NCBI RefSeq assembly: GCF_963678635.1
Contig: NC_087069.1
Coordinates: 47,510,276 to 47,574,275, forward strand
DNA from: Symsagittifera roscoffensis
Taxonomy: Eukaryota; Xenacoelomorpha; Acoela; Convolutidae
Direction: 5' to 3'
DNA length: 64,000 nt
The notes under the pieces were generated by a model. That model did no database searches and had not been told where the DNA came from. It saw nothing but the letters and a program-made list of their open reading frames with translations. Below, piece by piece: positions 32,174-42,182 of this stretch. Each line of letters begins with the position of its first letter. Position 1 is the first letter of the stretch. The translations under genes and the position numbers were made by a program.

Positions 32174-33946
32174 TTAGCATATGCTCAGATAGTATTTTTT
32201 ATGTAAGTAAACTTCTATGTCAGTCTCTGAAAATATCACATGTACAAGTGCGTACAACTCTCTCGGATGTAGCTTTCCCCTATTAGGATCGTATACTGGC
32301 AACGAGAGAGAGGTCACTCCTCTCTCAACCAAAAAATCCCTAAGTCGAGTCAAGGCCAATACCAAGCTCTTTGAATCTACGTGTTGCCTATCAGTGGCCT
32401 TGGTAACCAGGAAACACAAATATTTCCCTGGTATCTGTGATGCAACAGGGGGCAGCGCTATCATCCCTCCCACACCAGGCCTCTGTTTCCACAAAAACTC
32501 GATATTTTTATACTCTCTCTTGAAGTCAGCCGCTAGTGCTGTTTTGAAGCTTACGTCCGCGGTTATCGCTATGGCGCACGTGCGTTCCGTGAGTATGAAA
32601 TCGCTGTCCGTTATGACGATATTGTTCGAATAATGGTTTGGTAGATCAAAATACGATTCAAAGATTCGTCCAAAAGGTGGTTTTTTAGCATTCTCGCCCT
32701 CTGTCTCTAGTTCTCCGGTTTCTCTTGCCGATTTCAATTTTCTTATTATCAGATTTTCGGTGTGGGTGAGTCCTACCCCCACTCCCCGGACAAAAATATT
32801 CATCGACGTCCCCGTCGATCGCCCAAAGTCTAGGAGATCGAGGTTGGATTGTGGAACACGTAGAGGACCATCTGGGGCGACCCAGTTGGACTCGGTATTG
32901 TCATGACTGATGTATTTGACGCCGTCTCTATCGACGTCCTGAATCGTCAGGATCGTCTCTTTTGGATCTGTCGGCAGATCATGGAGCCATTCGAGCACGC
33001 GCAAGTTAGTTAGTTCTTGCTCATGAGTCTCTTCCGCTTCTGGTTCGAACTCCACTTCTGGTTCTGATCGATCGTCGATCCAATCTTGATCCATATCGTT
33101 CACAAGGTCGATTTCTTCTAGCATCGCCACTTCATCCAGTCCCACCAGCGAGTCTATGACATCACTCACTACTATCCTGTCTACAACGAAGTCCTCGCCG
33201 TACGGATTGTATTTCTTCTGATTTTTTCCTCTCTTGCTTTGGCGTGTTTCCATAGTGAGAGGAAAGTCAGGCTGTATTCCTTTGTCAATTTCGGTTTGTT
33301 CCGGGCAGTCCCAGTCTTCTTCGGCATAAGGTAGAGTTTCATCGTCCACCTCTACTCGCTCGGTCAACTCGAGATCCAGTGGTAGATCGCAATCGTCCAC
33401 CACCTCATTCCCGTCGTTCTTGTCGCGAGTACCCCTTTCATTCACTTCACAAGCAGGATCCACTATCAAATAGTCTCCCTCTTGCATGTCCGCTGGGATG
33501 CACCAATCCTCTGACGAGGCATTGTGTGGTTTGATGTTCTCGTAATGAGCTGCTCTTCCAGTGCTCAATCGATAAAAACGACCTCCTTGGTGCACCTCTG
33601 TTATCTGAAATGGACCACGCCATTTCTTTAATAATTTCTTGGTTCCTTTTGGTGGAACCACTTCCTGGAACACCCAGACGTAGTCGCCAACTGAGTAGGC
33701 TTTCGCATCAGCTGTTCTTTTGTCAAACCTCCTTTTTTGTCTAATTTGCGCCTGTTGCGTATTCCTCCTGCATAAGTCATTGAGATCCTGCTGTCTTCTA
33801 ATAACATCCCGCACGTACGTTTGCGGTGCTGTCCTCTTCCCCTCATATTCAGGGTAGAAAAACGTCAACGGGAGCGCTTTTTCATGACCCGTTAACATCA
33901 TGTGCGGACTTATTCCCGTCGTTCTTGTCGCGAGTACCCCTTTCAT
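32174..33946 (-). CDS. LTR element frame ending in a TARG1-like macrodomain
   Basis: A 590-residue frame following integrase. The N-terminal part matches the integrase tail (GPF/Y-type module, KKWRGPFQITEV). The middle is acidic. The last 145 residues (about 442-585, roughly 32,190-32,620) follow the macrodomain pattern of TARG1/OARD1: ALAADFKREYKN, then VGGMIALP, YLCFLVTKA, LTRLRDFLVERGVTSLSLP and ETDIEVYLH. These line up in order with AGIAVLFKKKFG, the YLITKK strand, the LxxSxP strand and the ATDIKITVY end of TARG1. TARG1 removes ADP-ribose from proteins, and viral macrodomains counter host ADP-ribosylation. Activity here is not judged. Confidence 0.6.
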   Translation of the reverse strand: MKGVLATRTTGISPHMMLTGHEKALPLTFFYPEYEGKRTAPQTYVRDVIRRQQDLNDLCRRNTQQAQIRQKRRFDKRTADAKAYSVGDYVWVFQEVVPPKGTKKLLKKWRGPFQITEVHQGGRFYRLSTGRAAHYENIKPHNASSEDWCIPADMQEGDYLIVDPACEVNERGTRDKNDGNEVVDDCDLPLDLELTERVEVDDETLPYAEEDWDCPEQTEIDKGIQPDFPLTMETRQSKRGKNQKKYNPYGEDFVVDRIVVSDVIDSLVGLDEVAMLEEIDLVNDMDQDWIDDRSEPEVEFEPEAEETHEQELTNLRVLEWLHDLPTDPKETILTIQDVDRDGVKYISHDNTESNWVAPDGPLRVPQSNLDLLDFGRSTGTSMNIFVRGVGVGLTHTENLIIRKLKSARETGELETEGENAKKPPFGRIFESYFDLPNHYSNNIVITDSDFILTERTCAIAITADVSFKTALAADFKREYKNIEFLWKQRPGVGGMIALPPVASQIPGKYLCFLVTKATDRQHVDSKSLVLALTRLRDFLVERGVTSLSLPVYDPNRGKLHPRELYALVHVIFSETDIEVYLHKKYYLSIC

Positions 33947-36173
33947 TCACTTCACAAGCAGGATCCACTATCAAATAGTCTCCCTCTTGCATGTCCGCTG
34001 GGATGCACCAATCCTCTGACGAGGCATTGTGTGGTTTGATGTTCTCGTAATGAGCTGCTCTTCCAGTGCTCAATCGATAAAAACGACCTCCTTGGTGCAC
34101 CTCTGTTATCTGAAATGGACCACGCCATTTCTTTAATAATTTCTTGGTTCCTTTTGGTGGAACCACTTCCTGGAACACCCAGACGTAGTCGCCAACTGAG
34201 TAGGCTTTCGCATCAGCTGTCCTTTTGTCAAACCTCCTTTTTTGTCTAATTTGCGCCTGTTGCGTATTCCTCCTGCATAAGTCATTGAGATCCTGCTGTC
34301 TTCTAATAACATCCCGCACGTACGTTTGCGGTGCTGTCCTCTTCCCCTCATATTCAGGGTAGAAAAACGTCAACGGGAGCGCTTTTTCATGACCCGTTAA
34401 CATCATGTGCGGACTTATTCCCGTGGTGGAATGCTCCGTGCTGTTGTAAGCACCCATCACTTGCGGCAGGTGCTTGTCCCAGTCATCCATGTAACGCGAG
34501 AAATAGACTCTCAGCATGGATACCAGTGTGCGATTTTGCCTCTCGACTAGGCCATTCGTTTGCGGGTGATAAGTGGTCGAGTGGGCCTGCGCTACCTGCG
34601 ACCTTTTCATCAACTCCTTCGTGAGATCGCCCACGAATGCTTTGCCATTGTCCGATTGGAACGTGATGGGGCAGCCATGCCTCGCTATCCACACATTTAT
34701 CAAATGATCGCATGTTTCTTCCGCCGATGCTGTCATGCAGGGTGCTGCCTCCGCATACTTCGTAAAATGGTCGATCATTACCAGCACCTGATTATAGCCC
34801 GTTGCTGTCATACAGATTTTCTGATGATCAATTTGCACCACTTCGTTGAAACCTGACGACTCTATTGACTGTAGGGGGAACCTTAGCTTCCTGGGATCCT
34901 TCGCCTGCTGACATGACAGGCATGCTGCGATCCACTTCTCACAAGCCTTCTTCAATCCCGGCCATTCGAATCGTTTCTGTATCCTGTTATACACTTTGTC
35001 CACGCCTTGATGGCCCATCTGATCATGTGAGCGAAAGAGCAATTCGGTCTGGTACAACTGTGGTAACACTATTGAATTGTATTTATAGAGGACCTTGTCC
35101 TCCTCTTTTCGTTTGCAGGCTACGATTCCGTCCTTGTTCAGGTACAACAAGTCGTTTCGCTTCAGGTAGAATTGCTTCAGGATTTTGTAGCTGTCTTCTT
35201 CCAAATCTCCCTTGTCTGGTGCTCCATTCTCGATCCATCTCTTCAGACTGCTCGTCATTCTGTCATTTCGTTGAGCCCTTAGGAGATCCGACAGCCTGTA
35301 CCTGGCTTTCAAATACGTCTTCACCACGTTCATTTGCCCACTCATTATTTCCGGAGCATGAGCATCGTCCATCAACTTGACACACCATATCTTTTTCAAA
35401 GGCGTCGCTTCCTGCATAGATGGTTCCAGATTGGTACGGACGACCGTACCATGTGGCAGCAATCTGGTTGGGCGTTTCGAAACTGCTATCAGCTCGAGCT
35501 CGTCTGCGGCATTATCTACCACAGTGCCCTCTTCATCTGAGGTGTATCTGTCCCTGTCTGGATCCTGATGTGTTTCTCGGTCCAGCCCACGCTGCTTCCA
35601 GTCTACCAATAAGGAGTGGATTGCGATCTCTGACATATCGGAATTGGAAGTTGTTTCAGACGTGTTGTCCCAGGACTGGGGCCTCGAGTCAACACTTGAG
35701 TCGACTGATTTCCCAACATCATATTCCAAGTTGTCTGAGATGTTTCTCGACTCCCCGGACAAAACTCTGTCCATCTGTCGCTTCAAACCCGACTCCCCGG
35801 ACAAAATTCTGCCCCTAGGTGGTCTCGTCAACCTCTCCCCGGACAAGTCGTCCTGCACGGGCTCAAAGGTGTCTGACTCCTCAGACGAGTCGTCTTTGAC
35901 TGGCTCGAAGGTATCAGACTCCCCGGACATTGTCTCGTCCACGGACGAACAATCTGGGCTCGGCTCGTATTCTTCTTTTGCATCCGTAAAATGCACTCTC
36001 CTCGTGAAGCTAGATTTCGACCTGATCCTGACTTCCTCAGTAGTTTGGTTCTGATTCAGTGCTCCATATTCAGTGAACGAAGTTCTCAACAAGACCTCCT
36101 TCGGCATCGAGCTCACCAGCTGGTTGACAATCAACCTGCAATCCCGTTCAACGCCTCGGCTGCGAATGGACAC
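33882..36173 (-). CDS. LTR element integrase frame
   Basis: A 763-residue frame. The first 280 residues are polar, with a repeated LSGES peptide (about residues 80-140). Integrase follows: the HHCC zinc module near 381-426 (GHQGVDKVYNRIQKRFEWPG; CLSCQQAK) and the DDE core with QIDHQK (about 449), FQSDNGKAF (about 508) and TNGLVERQNR (about 544). A GPY/F-type module with KWRGPF lies near 684. This set is diagnostic of Ty3/gypsy integrase, which inserts the DNA copy in the nucleus. Confidence 0.85.
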   Translation of the reverse strand: MSIRSRGVERDCRLIVNQLVSSMPKEVLLRTSFTEYGALNQNQTTEEVRIRSKSSFTRRVHFTDAKEEYEPSPDCSSVDETMSGESDTFEPVKDDSSEESDTFEPVQDDLSGERLTRPPRGRILSGESGLKRQMDRVLSGESRNISDNLEYDVGKSVDSSVDSRPQSWDNTSETTSNSDMSEIAIHSLLVDWKQRGLDRETHQDPDRDRYTSDEEGTVVDNAADELELIAVSKRPTRLLPHGTVVRTNLEPSMQEATPLKKIWCVKLMDDAHAPEIMSGQMNVVKTYLKARYRLSDLLRAQRNDRMTSSLKRWIENGAPDKGDLEEDSYKILKQFYLKRNDLLYLNKDGIVACKRKEEDKVLYKYNSIVLPQLYQTELLFRSHDQMGHQGVDKVYNRIQKRFEWPGLKKACEKWIAACLSCQQAKDPRKLRFPLQSIESSGFNEVVQIDHQKICMTATGYNQVLVMIDHFTKYAEAAPCMTASAEETCDHLINVWIARHGCPITFQSDNGKAFVGDLTKELMKRSQVAQAHSTTYHPQTNGLVERQNRTLVSMLRVYFSRYMDDWDKHLPQVMGAYNSTEHSTTGISPHMMLTGHEKALPLTFFYPEYEGKRTAPQTYVRDVIRRQQDLNDLCRRNTQQAQIRQKRRFDKRTADAKAYSVGDYVWVFQEVVPPKGTKKLLKKWRGPFQITEVHQGGRFYRLSTGRAAHYENIKPHNASSEDWCIPADMQEGDYLIVDPACEVNERGTRDKNDGNKSAHDVNGS

Positions 36174-39100
36174 TGGCCTCTTCTCTGTTCTCAGTGACAG
36201 TCAACCGCTGCATGGTCTCCATCCATTCACGATCATGCCTATCCACTTCCCTGTCCAGCAAGTCACGGAGTTTTCTCATGACATCCGGCGCCACGTTCAC
36301 CGTCTTGTTCAATAGAGCCATGCTGTTTATACCCAGCCTGGTTAGTTCTTGCTGTACCAAGTTGGATCGGACTAGCAGATCCAACGGAACGGGCTCGCCT
36401 CTGGCTAAAAGCTTTATCTCCGCGGCCGTCTCCACTGGAAGGTCAGGGTGTCCAGGTATCGGATGCCCTGACTTGTCTAACCACCTAGTAAGTGGCAGCT
36501 CGTCGTAGGTTTCCTTGTCCAGAAAGGAAAACCCGTCTTTGATCTCTGATTGGTTAGCCTGTTTCTCCTCGAGGCGCTCATAAAATTCTGTCTTTTTACT
36601 GAGGCTATCTACGTTCTGGTGCATGTCCAGGCGCACGATCCAACGACCAATGTAGCTTTGGTCCATCGAATAGGTTTTCAGCCAGGCGAGGGCTCGATTA
36701 TCCACACGTAACTTGAAGGGAGCACTCCCCAAGTAGGCCCTGTATTTTTCCACGAAAGTGATCACCGCAAACATCTCCGCTTTTGGCGCGCCGTACTTTA
36801 TTTCAGTATTGCTCAGGACTTTACTCCCGTAGGCTATCGGACGAAGAACCGTTCTCCCGTTCCACTCCTGCTCCTGGTGAAGTATGCCCGATATCGCAAC
36901 CACTGATGCATCCGTGTCCAGCACGAACATCCCCTTCTCTATTGGCATGCCGAGGACCGGTGCCTCGCAAAGTTCACGCTTGATGTTTTCAATTGAAACT
37001 TGTGCCTCATCAGTCCAGGTGAACTTTTTGCCCTTGTTTCTCATCAACCTCTGCATGGGGTATATCTTGTCAGCATACCCCTTGATGAACTCTCGATAAT
37101 AATTTGCGAATCCCAGAAAACTCATCAGCTGTGTATCTGTTTTAGGTGCCTTCCAGGTCAGCAACGCTTCAACCGCTTCGGGATCTGGTCTCACTCCATG
37201 TTTGTCAACCAGGCGGCCCAGATACTTTATGGAATCCCTGAGGATTTCACACTTAGAGGGTTTACATTTCAGACCCGCCTGCTTCATGCAGGAAAACACC
37301 TCCTCCAACCTCTCTATGTGGTCTTCCAAGGTTGGTGTTGCAATCACGACATCATCGACATAACACATAATGAGATTCCCGTATTTCTTAGTGACGCTCG
37401 TGAGTGCCTGGGCCATCAGTCGCTGGAATGTGGCCGTCGCGTTGCACAATCCGAATGGCATCCTCTTCCACTGGAACAGTCCCAGCTCACACGCGAAGCC
37501 TGTTTTCTCTCGATCTTGCTTTCTGAGTGGCACTTGCCAGAATGCAGAGCCCAAATCCAACGTCGTGAAGAACTTCGCGTCTCCCAGCTTGGATAGGCTC
37601 TCATCGATGCGGGGAATCGGGTATGCGTCCTTTATAGTCACTGCGTTCAGATAACGGAAATCACAACAAAATCTGAGTTGTCCCCCTTTCTTTTTCGCCA
37701 TGACCACACCACAAGCCCATGGAGACTTCGACGGCTCGATCATGTCGTACTCCATTAACATCTCGATTTCCTTCCTACACGCTTCTGACTTGTTTGGGGT
37801 CATTCTTCTCGCCCCTTCCCTACGAGGTACCGAGCCCTCTTCTATCTCAATCTCGTGCTCTACAAAATTGCAACAACCTATGTCAGCCTTATGTTTCGAA
37901 AAAACGTCTGCGTTCCGATTTAGCACCGCTCTGAGCGAATCTAGTTCCTTGTCTGATATTTTACCCTTTAGATGTTCTAACTCAGGTAGGACAGGTTTAT
38001 TCGCTGCTAACTCTGCCTCCGTCGGTCTCTCAGGGAAGCTGGAACAACTAGACAGCCCATCATCTGTTTCCGACTTCATTGAAAACAATTTCCTAGAAGA
38101 TTTCAATTCATTCACTCTTTTCATTATACATTCTTGGTTCGCATGCAATGGACATTTAGTTACATCAAACTTTTTCAAGTTCTCCACACTCTGAAAGTCT
38201 GTGTTCAGAGGCAAAGCGTAGCCAAGTTTCTTTCCCCTCTGTATTGTCACTGTTCTTGCTTCTGTGTTCAATAACACACTCACACACAGTCCGCTCTGAG
38301 TGAGTGAGAAGCTTCTTCCTAAAATAGCCGAGCTTTTACTGTTTGGATTTGGTACCAGACACACCTGTCTGTCATTGCTGAGTTCATTCAAGTTCCTCAT
38401 CCTAAACGTCGCTACTACGGCTTGGTTTGGTTTTAATCTAACTTTTCGATCCAGAAAAATCGGCACCTTGGCCTGATTAATTAAGATCTTATTAAGGGGT
38501 CTTTTTTCATTCTTTCTCTCAGGATCCTTGATCCTAATCAATCCGTCATTGAGATCGATCGTGACGTCAAAGTTGCGAACGAAATCCCTTCCTAAGATGA
38601 ACTGGTCGGATTCGTCCAAATTCTCTACTACTAGGAAGCTCATCCAAAGATGTCTTCCTCCGAGCTGCAGTGAAATGATCGGGGTTCCTCCGGTGACATA
38701 GATCGCTCCTTGATTGGCAGCTGCCAACCTGATGTTTGTCGGTATGAGATCCGACCTTTCGAAGCCCATGTCAGTCCAAGTTTTGACTGGCATGACACTA
38801 ACCACTGCTCCCGTGTCTAGCAGTCTCTTTACTGAAAGTTGTCTGCCTTGCACGTCCAGAACGTGTGCGGCCAGATCGGCCTCGCAACCAATATGCACCG
38901 CATCTTGTTCGAGCATCGCGTTGTGTCCGATTCGTCTAACCTTCAGCTCCTCTTGACCAATGTATATCCGGCCAATCTGATCGTTCGCATCAGTTATGTG
39001 AGCTTTCGTGTAGATATTAATGCCATCCACATTCATCAGGATCGGGTAAGGGCCATGGACATCGATATAATGTCCGTCCACTTTCATCAGCCTCGGACCT

Positions 39101-40365
39101 CCCGTTGTGAGCAGCGCTCGCACTGCCCTGGAGTCCAGTTTGGGATCCCTCTCCTTCAGGTAGTCGGCATAGATGTCCAGGTGGACTAGTGTAATCTCGG
39201 ACGGTTCACTCAAGTTCTTGACCACCTGGTGCCCTGCGACTGAGATGATGGACATTATTTTGGTCTCCGCCTTCGCCATGCCGAAAGTCTTACCAGATAT
39301 AACGTTCAGTTTTAGTCCCTGTTTCTTGGGTTCCTCTTTGTCTTCTGCTTTTGTCGTTTTACCCAGGACATTAAGATTTTCCCGAAGATCTGTGCTCTCC
39401 AGCTCCGACCTTACCCATTGCCCCCATTCTTTCGTGGCTAGGTCCTGTATGACATTCTGCAGCGCTGTCCTTGCCGCCAGGCCGTAATCCACCTTGAGTG
39501 GGCTAGACGACTCTGCTTCGAGGTTCGAGGTTACCACCTCGTCAGGCCATGTCTTAACCTTTTTGGTCGTGAGGGTGCTCGGTGTCGTCTCCTTTCGCCG
39601 AGATTCAGCCTCGTTCATCAGACGTGCTCGACTGGCCTTGACACCCGAAAGCGCCTCTTCGTGGCGGGGATGTTTCGCGTCCGCTACTGCGTCCCAAAAT
39701 TGAGTACAATCCGACTTGAAGTGTCCCTCCAAATTACAGAAGAAACACCTCGGACCATATTTCATGATGAGCCCTCTGACGTACTCTTCATGATCCTCGT
39801 CGGTCGCGTCGGCGTCCTCGAGAAAGTAGCCTATGGCCTTCATGTTCTGTTTGTATGCAGAACACGCGGAAACGTGATGGTCCATCGAACCACAATTCGC
39901 ACACGACCTCCTCTTGTCCATGTCATCGCGAGGTTTGTACCAACTGGAATTCGCACCAGTGTTTGTCCCGCTATAGTTGCCATAATTGCTGTAACGGTTT
40001 CGCGCCCTTGGTTTTATGAGTAAATACTCGCGTGACTTCATACGCAAGTCGTCAGGCGTGGGTACCTGGTCAAGCGACAGGGTGAAGTGAGTGGCCAACA
40101 TCGTCTTCAACTCCTCACTCCTTACTCCCTCCATGAACTTCGAAGATATCGCCAAGTTTCGCTCGGATATTCTCTCATCCGGGTTGCTTCTCCTCCTGAG
40201 CAATTCAAGGTCGTCCAAGAATTTATCTATTGATTCTTCATCTCTCTGACGCCTCTTCTCGAACTTCACCATAGCCTGGTGCCCTTGTACTCCAGAGCCG
40301 AAACGATTCAGCAGGATGTCGAATATCTTGCGAGCGCTGTCTCTCTCATTGGCTCTTTTCGCCAT
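36148..40365 (-). CDS. LTR element gag-NC / protease / RT / RNase H frame
   Basis: A 1,405-residue frame. Residues 1-115 look like the C-terminal gag helices. Two CCHC zinc knuckles follow at about 155-220 (CANCGSMDHHVSAC and CFFCNLEGHFKSDC). The aspartic protease signature LLDTGAVVSV is near 517. RT has TLDLGSAFWQVPL, FGLCNATATFQRLM and the catalytic CYVDDVV near 1,003. RNase H starts with VLDTDASVVAISG near 1,151. The order PR-RT-RH, with integrase in the next frame, fits Ty3/gypsy. The frame is unusually long because it also carries an extended protease-RT linker. Confidence 0.9.
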   Translation of the reverse strand: MAKRANERDSARKIFDILLNRFGSGVQGHQAMVKFEKRRQRDEESIDKFLDDLELLRRRSNPDERISERNLAISSKFMEGVRSEELKTMLATHFTLSLDQVPTPDDLRMKSREYLLIKPRARNRYSNYGNYSGTNTGANSSWYKPRDDMDKRRSCANCGSMDHHVSACSAYKQNMKAIGYFLEDADATDEDHEEYVRGLIMKYGPRCFFCNLEGHFKSDCTQFWDAVADAKHPRHEEALSGVKASRARLMNEAESRRKETTPSTLTTKKVKTWPDEVVTSNLEAESSSPLKVDYGLAARTALQNVIQDLATKEWGQWVRSELESTDLRENLNVLGKTTKAEDKEEPKKQGLKLNVISGKTFGMAKAETKIMSIISVAGHQVVKNLSEPSEITLVHLDIYADYLKERDPKLDSRAVRALLTTGGPRLMKVDGHYIDVHGPYPILMNVDGINIYTKAHITDANDQIGRIYIGQEELKVRRIGHNAMLEQDAVHIGCEADLAAHVLDVQGRQLSVKRLLDTGAVVSVMPVKTWTDMGFERSDLIPTNIRLAAANQGAIYVTGGTPIISLQLGGRHLWMSFLVVENLDESDQFILGRDFVRNFDVTIDLNDGLIRIKDPERKNEKRPLNKILINQAKVPIFLDRKVRLKPNQAVVATFRMRNLNELSNDRQVCLVPNPNSKSSAILGRSFSLTQSGLCVSVLLNTEARTVTIQRGKKLGYALPLNTDFQSVENLKKFDVTKCPLHANQECIMKRVNELKSSRKLFSMKSETDDGLSSCSSFPERPTEAELAANKPVLPELEHLKGKISDKELDSLRAVLNRNADVFSKHKADIGCCNFVEHEIEIEEGSVPRREGARRMTPNKSEACRKEIEMLMEYDMIEPSKSPWACGVVMAKKKGGQLRFCCDFRYLNAVTIKDAYPIPRIDESLSKLGDAKFFTTLDLGSAFWQVPLRKQDREKTGFACELGLFQWKRMPFGLCNATATFQRLMAQALTSVTKKYGNLIMCYVDDVVIATPTLEDHIERLEEVFSCMKQAGLKCKPSKCEILRDSIKYLGRLVDKHGVRPDPEAVEALLTWKAPKTDTQLMSFLGFANYYREFIKGYADKIYPMQRLMRNKGKKFTWTDEAQVSIENIKRELCEAPVLGMPIEKGMFVLDTDASVVAISGILHQEQEWNGRTVLRPIAYGSKVLSNTEIKYGAPKAEMFAVITFVEKYRAYLGSAPFKLRVDNRALAWLKTYSMDQSYIGRWIVRLDMHQNVDSLSKKTEFYERLEEKQANQSEIKDGFSFLDKETYDELPLTRWLDKSGHPIPGHPDLPVETAAEIKLLARGEPVPLDLLVRSNLVQQELTRLGINSMALLNKTVNVAPDVMRKLRDLLDREVDRHDREWMETMQRLTVTENREEASVHSQPRR

Positions 40366-40416
40366 TACACAACTTAATGCAGTACCCTCCAGGTTGCTCG
40401 TCAGCGCGCTGCACTC

Positions 40417-41745
40417 TTATTTCTTGGAGAGATTCTCTTCCTCAAAGTGTAACTTCATCACCTCTATCCTAGTATCAATGCAGCCGTCTGACTCGTCTTT
40501 ATATGACTTCGGCTTTTTCAGTGTTCTTCTTGACCTCTCTCCTCTCTCGGTTGACTTCGAGAGCTTGGTGATGAATGTTTCAAGAGATCTGTTCAGAGGC
40601 TCAAACATCGAGGCATACATCGTTGTGTCTTGTGAGACTGTAGTCAGATCCGGTACTGAACTGACTTGTGGCACGGTTGGCAATCTTGTCTCCGGGGTGG
40701 CATCTGCCTCCGGCGGGACTGGATTCGTCCAGCCAGGCCTCTGCGGGGCTGCTCTTGGCCGCTCCTTGTTTCTATGTTCGTAGTTCGTTCTCGAGCCTTG
40801 CTGGGCTCTGGCACTGTTGCCCGTACCATCTCCAACATTCGCATGGCGTGAGCGCTCCCTTGAGTTGGAATGCTCCTGCCAACTACTCCCATTCAGGATC
40901 GCGTCAAGCTTCCGCATCATCAAGTCAGATTTGGCGTCCAACCTCTTTTCCAGGCCAGTCATCGTTTGCGCGTAGGTATTATCATGATCATTCAATAATC
41001 GCTCGATCTCTCTTGTCATCCTAGCCTCTCTTTCCTCTGACTCTTTGTTTGCCTGTGCCAGGCTCTCAGCCAGGCATTGATCGGTGTTACGAATCAATTG
41101 AGCCTGATCAAACCTCGCCTGCGACTTCACGTGCGTTAGCTCATCTTTCAAACTCTTTCGACCATGGTGAGCTCTCTCGTCAACTTGATCTATCCTCTTA
41201 GTCATGTCCCGCCTCAATTCATCCAGGCCATTCATCACACCAGCGAACATGTCACTTATGTCATCGGCTGCCCCCAATGGCGGGGTTAGCCCCAGAGAAG
41301 ACGAGGTCAACTGCGGCTGTAGCCTAGTGCTCGATGACGCACCGCCCTTTTGCTTGTTCATTGACGTCATCAGTCTGTCAAACGTTGATGATGCTCCCAT
41401 CGTTATCCCATCTGACATAGGCCTGGTCGGCGAGGCAGAAGACGCCTCCCTGCTCATGTCATTCCTTGGGCACGGTGTGAAGTTCACATCCGGATGGGTT
41501 ATTTCCGGTTGGTCGTAACTAGAGGATAGACCTCCGGCTTGTAGCGACGTCACGCGCTCATCGTACAAAGACTTCCAACTTTTCTTTGCCTTCGAGAACG
41601 TCTGCTCTTCACCCGGACTCATACTCGACATCATCGCGTTGTTGCTCTGCTTGGCCAAAGATGAGTGTGTACTTGTCGGATGTGAAGGTTCCTTTCTCCA
41701 TTTATAGCTCTTAGTCTCTGATTTGGACATTCCCCTGTACAACAC
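40417..41745 (-). CDS. LTR element gag-like frame, coiled coil
   Basis: A 442-residue frame upstream of the zinc-knuckle frame. The N-terminal third is Ser/Thr/Pro-rich. Residues about 172-285 form a long charged helix (LDELRRDMTKRIDQVDERAH; EEREARMTREIERLLNDHD) with coiled-coil character, and the end is rich in Arg/Ser. Position and composition suggest a structural gag-type protein; no capsid domain is recognised with confidence. Confidence 0.6.
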   Translation of the reverse strand: MLYRGMSKSETKSYKWRKEPSHPTSTHSSLAKQSNNAMMSSMSPGEEQTFSKAKKSWKSLYDERVTSLQAGGLSSSYDQPEITHPDVNFTPCPRNDMSREASSASPTRPMSDGITMGASSTFDRLMTSMNKQKGGASSSTRLQPQLTSSSLGLTPPLGAADDISDMFAGVMNGLDELRRDMTKRIDQVDERAHHGRKSLKDELTHVKSQARFDQAQLIRNTDQCLAESLAQANKESEEREARMTREIERLLNDHDNTYAQTMTGLEKRLDAKSDLMMRKLDAILNGSSWQEHSNSRERSRHANVGDGTGNSARAQQGSRTNYEHRNKERPRAAPQRPGWTNPVPPEADATPETRLPTVPQVSSVPDLTTVSQDTTMYASMFEPLNRSLETFITKLSKSTERGERSRRTLKKPKSYKDESDGCIDTRIEVMKLHFEEENLSKK

Positions 41746-42182
41746 TTCCTCCCGAGGTTCGACCTCGGGACGCTCCGAGGTCTCCTCTGTCCTCTCGACT
41801 TCCTCCCGTTCGAGGACCTCGTCTGGCTCAAAGTCGGTCGAATGAGCGTTCGCTCCCCTTCGTCAAAGGGATCCACCAGCGTTTCGCTCGCAGGCCCGGC
41901 CTCGGCGCTCCGCCCTTGATTGCCATCGAGGTTTTTCTCGCTCCTTAGTTTCATTTCGCTCACTGAAAGATCAGGTTGACCTTTAGTCGATTCGTCTTCA
42001 GCAAACGCGTCGGAAGCGCTGCTAAACGAGGTTTGGCTACGCCTAGTTTTAAATTTCCGCGTGCTTCCCTTGCTTAGCCTGGGAATTTTAGTAGTCGATC
42101 CTAGCGAGTCCCTGCGCTGCATAATTTTTAACAAAATGAAAATATTCGTAATTTGATGGCAATGCAAACGTACCACAAACAA
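41631..42182 (-). CDS. First small frame of the LTR element, basic protein
   Basis: A 183-residue frame at the 5' end of the coding region. It is rich in Ser, Arg and Lys (GRKSRGQRRPRSVPRSNLGR) and has no recognised domain. A second methionine near residue 21 (MQRRDSLGS) is an equally good start. It partly overlaps the next frame. Probably part of the gag region. Confidence 0.45.
   Translation of the reverse strand: MFVVRLHCHQITNIFILLKIMQRRDSLGSTTKIPRLSKGSTRKFKTRRSQTSFSSASDAFAEDESTKGQPDLSVSEMKLRSEKNLDGNQGRSAEAGPASETLVDPFDEGERTLIRPTLSQTRSSNGRKSRGQRRPRSVPRSNLGRKCCTGECPNQRLRAINGERNLHIRQVHTHLWPSRATTR

Noticed and set aside
22850-42182. Bacterial contamination explaining the GC-rich block
   Set aside because: Eukaryote-type Ty3/gypsy pol and LTRs embedded in a host repeat show it is a retroelement in place.
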